A DNA stretch of 64,000 nucleotides from Candidatus Hydrogenedentes bacterium UBA2224 (GTDB lineage Bacteria > Hydrogenedentota > Hydrogenedentia > Hydrogenedentales > SLHB01): contig DDYW01000181.1 in assembly GCA_002348185.1 (NCBI GenBank), positions 1 to 64,000 of the forward strand, in the 5' to 3' direction. The position numbers and the translations under genes are program-made. Below the pieces are notes generated by a model. That model made no database searches. It saw only the letters and a program-made list of their open reading frames with translations, and had not been told where the DNA came from. Below, in pieces: positions 59,362-64,000 of this stretch (its first letter is position 1; every line of letters starts with the position of its first letter).

Positions 59362-62300
59362 TCAGACCCGGTCTTCCGCCAGAGTTTCTTTGACGGCGTC
59401 CGGCTCGGGGAGTGGCATGTCCGCAATTTCGGGTCTTGCCTTGGCCGTGCCCACGGTATGCGAAAGATCGGCCATGGCGCTGTAGAGGGTGGGCACCACG
59501 ATGAGCGTCATCAAGGTGGCGAAGGTCAGACCGAAAATCACCGCTACGGCCATGCCTCCCCACCATTGGCTCATCTCGCCGCCGACGACCAGACGCATCG
59601 CGCGGAAGTCGAAGCTCACTCCGACGGCCATGGGGACCAGTCCGAGAACGGTGGTGACCGCGGTCAGCATCACGGGACGGAACCGCGTAACGCCGGCCGT
59701 CACAATGGCCTCGTTCAGTTCCATACCGCGGGCGCGCAACTGGTTCGTGTAATCGATCAAAACGATCGCATTATTGACCACCACCCCCGCAAGACTCACG
59801 CAACCCACACCCGACATCAAAATGCCGAACGGCATGCGGAAGATGTACAGCCCCAGGAAGACCCCCGCCAGCGACAAGATCACCGAGGTCAGGATGATGA
59901 ACGGCTGGGTCAGCGAATTGAACTCCGTGATCAGCACCAATGCGATAAGAAAAACCGCCACCACGAAGGCTTTGAACAAGAAGAACTGCGTCTCTTCCAT
60001 GTCTTCGTTCTCGCCCGTGTAATCGAGCGCATAATCGGGCGGCAGGGGAAAATCCTTGAGCTTGGCCTGTACCGCCTGCAACAAGCGCTGCTGATTGAAA
60101 TCCGGGTGCACCTCCGCGGAAACCGTGACGGTCCGTTTGCGGTCAATCCGCTGAATGGTGCCCAGGCCCGCCCCTTGTTCGATGCGCGCCACGGAAGAAA
60201 ACGGCACCCGCCGTCCGTCCGTCGCAATGAGGTTCATCGTGTTGATGTTTGCCAGGTTTTCCCGGAATGCCTTGGGAAACCGCACGGTAACATCGTACTC
60301 TTCGTCGCCTTCGCGGAAATCCGCCGCTTTACGGCCGTTGATTGCGGCCTGTACCGTGAGCCCGATGAGCTGGGTGCTCAACCCCATGCGCCACGCTTCC
60401 TGGCGGTCTACCACCACCTGGACCTCCGGCTTCCCTTTGTTGTAATCGTCGCGCAAATCAACCAGCCCCGGCACATCCTTGATTTCCTGCCGGATCTCCT
60501 GCGCCAGGCGCGCCAGCGTTTCGAAATCATCTCCGCTGATTTCGACATTGATGGGCGGCCCGGTCGGAGGTCCCATATCCATCTGCTCGATCCGGATGTC
60601 GGCGCCGCTCAACCCGGTGATGGTCTCCCGAAGCTCGCGAAGGACCTCCGACGGCAGCATTTTGCAGTCGCCTAGCTCCGGAAAATCCAGCGAAACCCGG
60701 CTGATATGGTTGGCTTTCGAACTCCCTGTCGTGCCTCCAGCATCCGGCGTGACGCCCAGCGAACCCACACTCGTAACCACACTTTCCACGTACGGCGCGT
60801 ACGGTGCGATCAGCTCTTCAACCTGACGCGCGTAGAGGTCCGACGTCGCGAGATTCGTGCCTTCCGCGCATTCAATGTCAATGTAGGCCTGCGGCGGCTC
60901 CGTTACCGGCATGAAAATGGTCTCGGCGGTCGAGAAAAACACCGCGGTAATCACCACCAGCAATCCCACAGCCGACAATACCGTCACCGCCCGCCAGCGC
61001 AATGCGGTGCGCAGAGCGGCCGCGTAAGATTTCATCACGAATCCGGCGCCGGTGATACGGCGCATTGTTCTCCCTTCGTGCACCTGCATGAAAACGGCGG
61101 CGAGGGCAGGATTGACGACCAGCCCCATGAACAGCGATGCCAGCAGCGCCACGATCACCGTATACGGCACGTAATACATGAACTCGCCGAAAATCCCCGG
61201 CCAGAAGAAGAACGGCAAAAACGCGGCCACCGTAGTCAAGGTCGATGTGGCGATGGGCCAGGCGACCTCGGCCGTGCCGGCCTTGGCCGCCTCGATCTTG
61301 CCCAGGCCCATCATCCGGTGGCGGTAGATGTTCTCCACCACCACAATGCCATTGTCGACAAGCATACCCAGCGCCAGGATCAGGCTGAAAAGCACCACCA
61401 TGTTCAGCGTGATCCCGCTCATGTATAGCACCGCGAACGTGATCAGCATCGATACCGGAATCGCAAGCGCCACGAAGAACGCGTTGGAAAACCCCAAAAA
61501 CACGAAAATGACCGCGAGCACCAGGATCATGCCGCTCAGGATGCCGTTTTCGAGTTCCGACACCATCTCCCGGATGTAGTCGGCCTCATTCCACGTCACC
61601 GTTACGCTCAGTCCCTTGGGAAGTGAGGACATCATCCGGTCGATTTCCGCCTGCACCTCGTCGGCGATCTGGATGATATTCGCCCCGGAGCGTTTGATCA
61701 CGGTCAACGTTACCGACGGTTCGCCGTTCAGCCGGGAAATGGTCTCCGCATCCTTGAATCCGTCGTAGACCTTCGCTACGTCGCGCAGGAACACCGTGCC
61801 TTCGGGACTTTGCTTCACCACCAGGTCATTGATGTCGTCGGGATTCTTAAACTCGCCCGGAGTGCGCATCAGGAACTTCGCCTCGCCCAGGTCCATCGTG
61901 CCCCCGGGCGTGTTGACGTTTTCCTGGGCCACCACGCTGATCAGATTCCCGAAAGAGATGCCGTATTGGGCCACGCGTTCCGGATCTACTTCGATCTGGA
62001 TTTCCCGTTCGACGCCCCCAATGACCTCCACATCGAGCACGCCCTCGATTGTCTCGATCTGGTCTTCCAGGTCCTCGGCAATCTGATCGAGCATGGAGAG
62101 CGGAAGGTTCCCCGACAACGACATGATCATGATCGGGAATTCCGCCGTGTTGATCTCATTGATTACGGGGTCGTCGGCCTCCTCTGGAATGTCCGGCTCG
62201 GCCAGATCCACCTTGTCGCGGACCTTTTGCAGCGCATCGTCGATATCGATATCCGGCTCAAACTCCAGGAAGAGGTACGAGAGGCCTTCGACGCTGGTGG

Positions 62301-62544
62301 ATTTCATCTCCTTTACGCCGGAGAGCCCCGCCAGACGGCGCTCGATGGGGATCGTGATGAGCGACTCGATGTCCTCGGGCGCGACCCCTTCGTAAGGCAC
62401 GCTGACCGTGATGTAGGGGATCACGACCTCGGGGTTGGATTCGCGGGGCAGCTGCATGTAACTGAAGACGCCCGCGACCAGAATCAGCAGCAGGAGCACG
62501 AGAACCGTCGTGCTGCGGCTTATGGCAGCATCGCTGACGATCAT
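59362..62544 (-). CDS. RND-family (HAE1-type) efflux pump inner-membrane subunit
   Basis: A 1,060-residue proton-driven exporter of the AcrB family. It shows the expected parts: first helix STTVLVLLLLILVAGVFSYM, PRESNPEVVIPYITVSVPYE, the first porter domain, helix 4 with GMLVDNGIVVVENIYRHR (one of the two coupling aspartates kept, the second Asn), the second periplasmic domain (LDFPELGDCKMLP region) and helix 10-12. AIVLIDYTNQLRARGMELNE and TRFRPVMLTAVTTVLGLVPM mark the C-terminal half. Its start overlaps the stop of the adaptor gene (ATGA at 62541-62544). An outer-membrane TolC-type gene is not seen in the window. Confidence 0.93.
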   Translation of the reverse strand: MIVSDAAISRSTTVLVLLLLILVAGVFSYMQLPRESNPEVVIPYITVSVPYEGVAPEDIESLITIPIERRLAGLSGVKEMKSTSVEGLSYLFLEFEPDIDIDDALQKVRDKVDLAEPDIPEEADDPVINEINTAEFPIMIMSLSGNLPLSMLDQIAEDLEDQIETIEGVLDVEVIGGVEREIQIEVDPERVAQYGISFGNLISVVAQENVNTPGGTMDLGEAKFLMRTPGEFKNPDDINDLVVKQSPEGTVFLRDVAKVYDGFKDAETISRLNGEPSVTLTVIKRSGANIIQIADEVQAEIDRMMSSLPKGLSVTVTWNEADYIREMVSELENGILSGMILVLAVIFVFLGFSNAFFVALAIPVSMLITFAVLYMSGITLNMVVLFSLILALGMLVDNGIVVVENIYRHRMMGLGKIEAAKAGTAEVAWPIATSTLTTVAAFLPFFFWPGIFGEFMYYVPYTVIVALLASLFMGLVVNPALAAVFMQVHEGRTMRRITGAGFVMKSYAAALRTALRWRAVTVLSAVGLLVVITAVFFSTAETIFMPVTEPPQAYIDIECAEGTNLATSDLYARQVEELIAPYAPYVESVVTSVGSLGVTPDAGGTTGSSKANHISRVSLDFPELGDCKMLPSEVLRELRETITGLSGADIRIEQMDMGPPTGPPINVEISGDDFETLARLAQEIRQEIKDVPGLVDLRDDYNKGKPEVQVVVDRQEAWRMGLSTQLIGLTVQAAINGRKAADFREGDEEYDVTVRFPKAFRENLANINTMNLIATDGRRVPFSSVARIEQGAGLGTIQRIDRKRTVTVSAEVHPDFNQQRLLQAVQAKLKDFPLPPDYALDYTGENEDMEETQFFLFKAFVVAVFLIALVLITEFNSLTQPFIILTSVILSLAGVFLGLYIFRMPFGILMSGVGCVSLAGVVVNNAIVLIDYTNQLRARGMELNEAIVTAGVTRFRPVMLTAVTTVLGLVPMAVGVSFDFRAMRLVVGGEMSQWWGGMAVAVIFGLTFATLMTLIVVPTLYSAMADLSHTVGTAKARPEIADMPLPEPDAVKETLAEDRV

Positions 62545-63635
62545 TCAAGGACTTCCTGAACGTCCACCTTCTCACCGGGCCGCGCTTCGTATTGCCCCTT
62601 TACAATCAGGCGCTCGCCCGGTGTAAGGCCTTCCGTCACCTGCACGGAACTGCCCTGAACCAGCCCCACCTGGATGGAACGCAGCTCAGCAATGCCGTCT
62701 TTCTCCACGAAGGCCACGCGCTGATCGTCAAGTAGAATCGCCGTAAACAGCGGGATCATCAGGGAATCCGGATAGATCTCCCGCACAAACGTTCCGCGGG
62801 CAATCATGCCGGGCTTCAGCAGACCGTCGGCGTTCTCCACTTCGACTTCCGCCTTGAACGTGTGCGTGCTCATGTCGGCGCTCGTCGCGATCCGGTAGAG
62901 GCTCCCGTCGAACGTGCGGTCCGGTATCGCGTCCATGCGCACCCGCACCTGATCGCCCATCTTGAAACTGGCGATGTCGCGCTCCGGAATGCCGAACATC
63001 ACCTTGACCTTGTGAACCTGAACCAGCCGCACCATCGGCGTGCCGATGTCGACGAATTCGTCCTGCTCCACCAGAATCGCATCGACCACACCCTCGAACG
63101 GCGCTTTCACGACGCTCTTTTCCAGCTCAATTTGCAGCATGCGGAGTGATGAATCCGCCACGTCGCGATTCGCCACGGCGCCATCGAGACTCTGGGCCGT
63201 TCCCGCGCCGCTTCTGGCAAGCCGTTCGATCCGTTCGAGCTCCTGCAGCGCCAGCTTATGCTGCGCCTGAGCCTGTCCCAGGCGGGCGCGGATCGACTCC
63301 GTATCCACCCGGTACAGATCCTGCCCGGCGCTTACCGTGTCGCCCAGCTCCATCCCCTTCGTCTCTATCTTTCCGCGAACTTCCGAGCTGAGGATGACCT
63401 CTTCCCACGGCTGCACGCTGCCCGTGAGAACCAACTGATCCTCAACGGTCTCGCTTTTCAGCACACGCACACTGACCTGCGGCAGGCGTTCGAGCACGCC
63501 CTCGCCTTCCGTTTTCGCCTCGGAAGGAGCCACGTGCGCCGTAACGGCGACCACGGCCGTCACGGCGGCCATGATCCCCAGGCAGATGACGATGCTCCAT
63601 AGCGTCCGACCCACACTGCGCTCATTCTGTTTCAT
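62541..63635 (-). CDS. HlyD/AcrA-type periplasmic adaptor subunit of the RND pump
   Basis: A 364-residue membrane fusion protein linking the pump to an outer membrane channel. It has an N-terminal membrane anchor (LWSIVICLGIMAAVTAVVAV), a lipoyl-like domain half (EEVILSSEVRGKIETKGMEL), a coiled-coil hairpin (ARLGQAQAQHKLALQELERI), the second lipoyl half (KAPFEGVVDAILVEQDEFVD), a beta barrel and a membrane-proximal domain (LTPGERLIVKGQYEARPGEK). It is translationally coupled to the pump gene. The regulator gene lies just upstream. Confidence 0.93.
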   Translation of the reverse strand: MKQNERSVGRTLWSIVICLGIMAAVTAVVAVTAHVAPSEAKTEGEGVLERLPQVSVRVLKSETVEDQLVLTGSVQPWEEVILSSEVRGKIETKGMELGDTVSAGQDLYRVDTESIRARLGQAQAQHKLALQELERIERLARSGAGTAQSLDGAVANRDVADSSLRMLQIELEKSVVKAPFEGVVDAILVEQDEFVDIGTPMVRLVQVHKVKVMFGIPERDIASFKMGDQVRVRMDAIPDRTFDGSLYRIATSADMSTHTFKAEVEVENADGLLKPGMIARGTFVREIYPDSLMIPLFTAILLDDQRVAFVEKDGIAELRSIQVGLVQGSSVQVTEGLTPGERLIVKGQYEARPGEKVDVQEVLE

Positions 63636-63644
63636 AGATCGTTC

Positions 63645-64000
63645 TCAGCTCCATGCATTACCTTCGCGAACCTGAACCAGAAACGGGTTTGGCAGAGAAA
63701 GCCGTTCCACGCCTCCCGGACCCGCTCCCCGCAGGAAGAGGTCCACCAGGCCCTTCCCCAAATCCGGCGTCAGCGTGACGGAAGGATAGCGCGATTTCAC
63801 CATCATATGAAAGTCCATCAGCGCGTTAAACGCCAGAGCCAGGGCCTCGGGTTCGCCACCCGACAGCTCGCCGCGGTTCAGTCCATCCTGCATCACCTTC
63901 ACCAGCCGGGCAAACCACTCATCGAGCAAGGGTTCGTCCAGCATCGCGGGCGCTTGTTCCGGCGGATTGAAAATCACGTGCACCAGAAGACGCACCTCGT
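63645..64000 (-). CDS. TetR-type regulator, C-terminal part (cut by window edge)
   Basis: About 118 residues read in frame from the right edge of the window: VRLLVHVIFNPPEQAPAMLD, EPLLDEWFARLVKVMQDGLN and ALAFNALMDFHMMVKSRYPS. The helical content and the FxxLVxxMQxGLxRGE-like pattern match the ligand-binding C-terminal domain of TetR-family regulators of efflux operons. The DNA-binding N-terminus lies beyond base 64,000. Its stop is 9 bases before the adaptor start. It would be the first gene of the operon, probably repressing it. Confidence 0.7.
   Translation of the reverse strand, partial: EVRLLVHVIFNPPEQAPAMLDEPLLDEWFARLVKVMQDGLNRGELSGGEPEALALAFNALMDFHMMVKSRYPSVTLTPDLGKGLVDLFLRGAGPGGVERLSLPNPFLVQVREGNAWS

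Noticed and set aside
1..64000. CRISPR arrays, prophage, insertion sequences, tRNA genes
   Set aside because: I looked for regularly spaced repeats, transposase or integrase motifs and tRNA-like cloverleaf ends in all gaps and saw none. A tRNA search program would be decisive.

Overview
The window splits into two unequal parts that look like they come from different organisms. Bases 1 to about 1,940 carry, all on the minus strand, the 3' end of mobA, a yqeG-type HAD phosphatase, aroE and the first 268 bases of aroC. Base composition is visibly lower in GC, and the gene set and order resemble anaerobic Firmicutes (Peptococcaceae-like). The mobA frame breaks off near base 1,946. From there to base 64,000 the sequence is GC-rich and looks like one Gram-negative, probably Hydrogenedentes- or PVC-like, chromosome. 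Signs of this are LptD, RND efflux, a PEP-CTERM protein, several sugar-active proteins, BNR/sialidase-like proteins, Gfo/Idh/MocA and DUF4432 proteins. A chimeric metagenome contig is the simplest reading of the join.

Layout of the main part: 2.1-6.0 kb, a secreted GH36 alpha-galactosidase and an M20 amidohydrolase. 6.0-11.2 kb, a minus-strand operon of PfkB kinase, a small Pro-rich protein and an unusual beta-propeller/LptD fusion. 11.2-11.9 kb, a non-coding stretch full of hairpins and a long inverted repeat. 11.9-19.8 kb, a LolA-like protein, MFS transporter, RidA, a TPR-metallopeptidase and two translationally coupled carboxypeptidase-regulatory-like proteins, the second ending in a cysteine-less thioredoxin fold. 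19.9-22.3 kb, ribosomal protein S20 and a tandem pair of GH130-type genes. 22.4-26.6 kb, a PEP-CTERM protein, pdxH, and pta-ackA. 26.8-34.4 kb, a degenerate kinase-like ATPase protein, a DUF4432 epimerase-like protein, a membrane protein/winged-helix/DUF4173 operon, a NUDIX protein and HflX. 34.5-41.1 kb, two BNR/sialidase-like proteins flanking rplM-rpsI, then a two-domain GT4/alpha-alpha-barrel protein.

41.4-46.2 kb holds a four-gene plus-strand run (two amidohydrolase-fold proteins, a URO-D-fold protein and a secreted glycoside-hydrolase-like protein). Then come a BLUF photoreceptor, a small exported protein, an ArnT-like glycosyltransferase, the RNase P RNA gene with a good promoter, a lone CheW, a Gfo/Idh/MocA oxidoreductase with a GH36-like lipoprotein, a VapBC-type toxin-antitoxin pair and a TMTC-like membrane/TPR protein. 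The window ends in a minus-strand efflux operon (TetR-type regulator, HlyD-type adaptor, RND pump, membrane-anchored unknown).

Overall this is ordinary chromosome of a heterotroph that degrades glycans. It couples sugar phosphorolysis and hydrolysis with an acetate kinase/phosphotransacetylase energy route. I see no prophage, CRISPR array, insertion sequence or tRNA gene. The most unusual items are the propeller-LptD fusion, the amidohydrolase pair whose second member has lost its metal ligands, the cysteine-less TlpA-like domain, the divergent GH130 twin, and the hairpin-rich repeat region.
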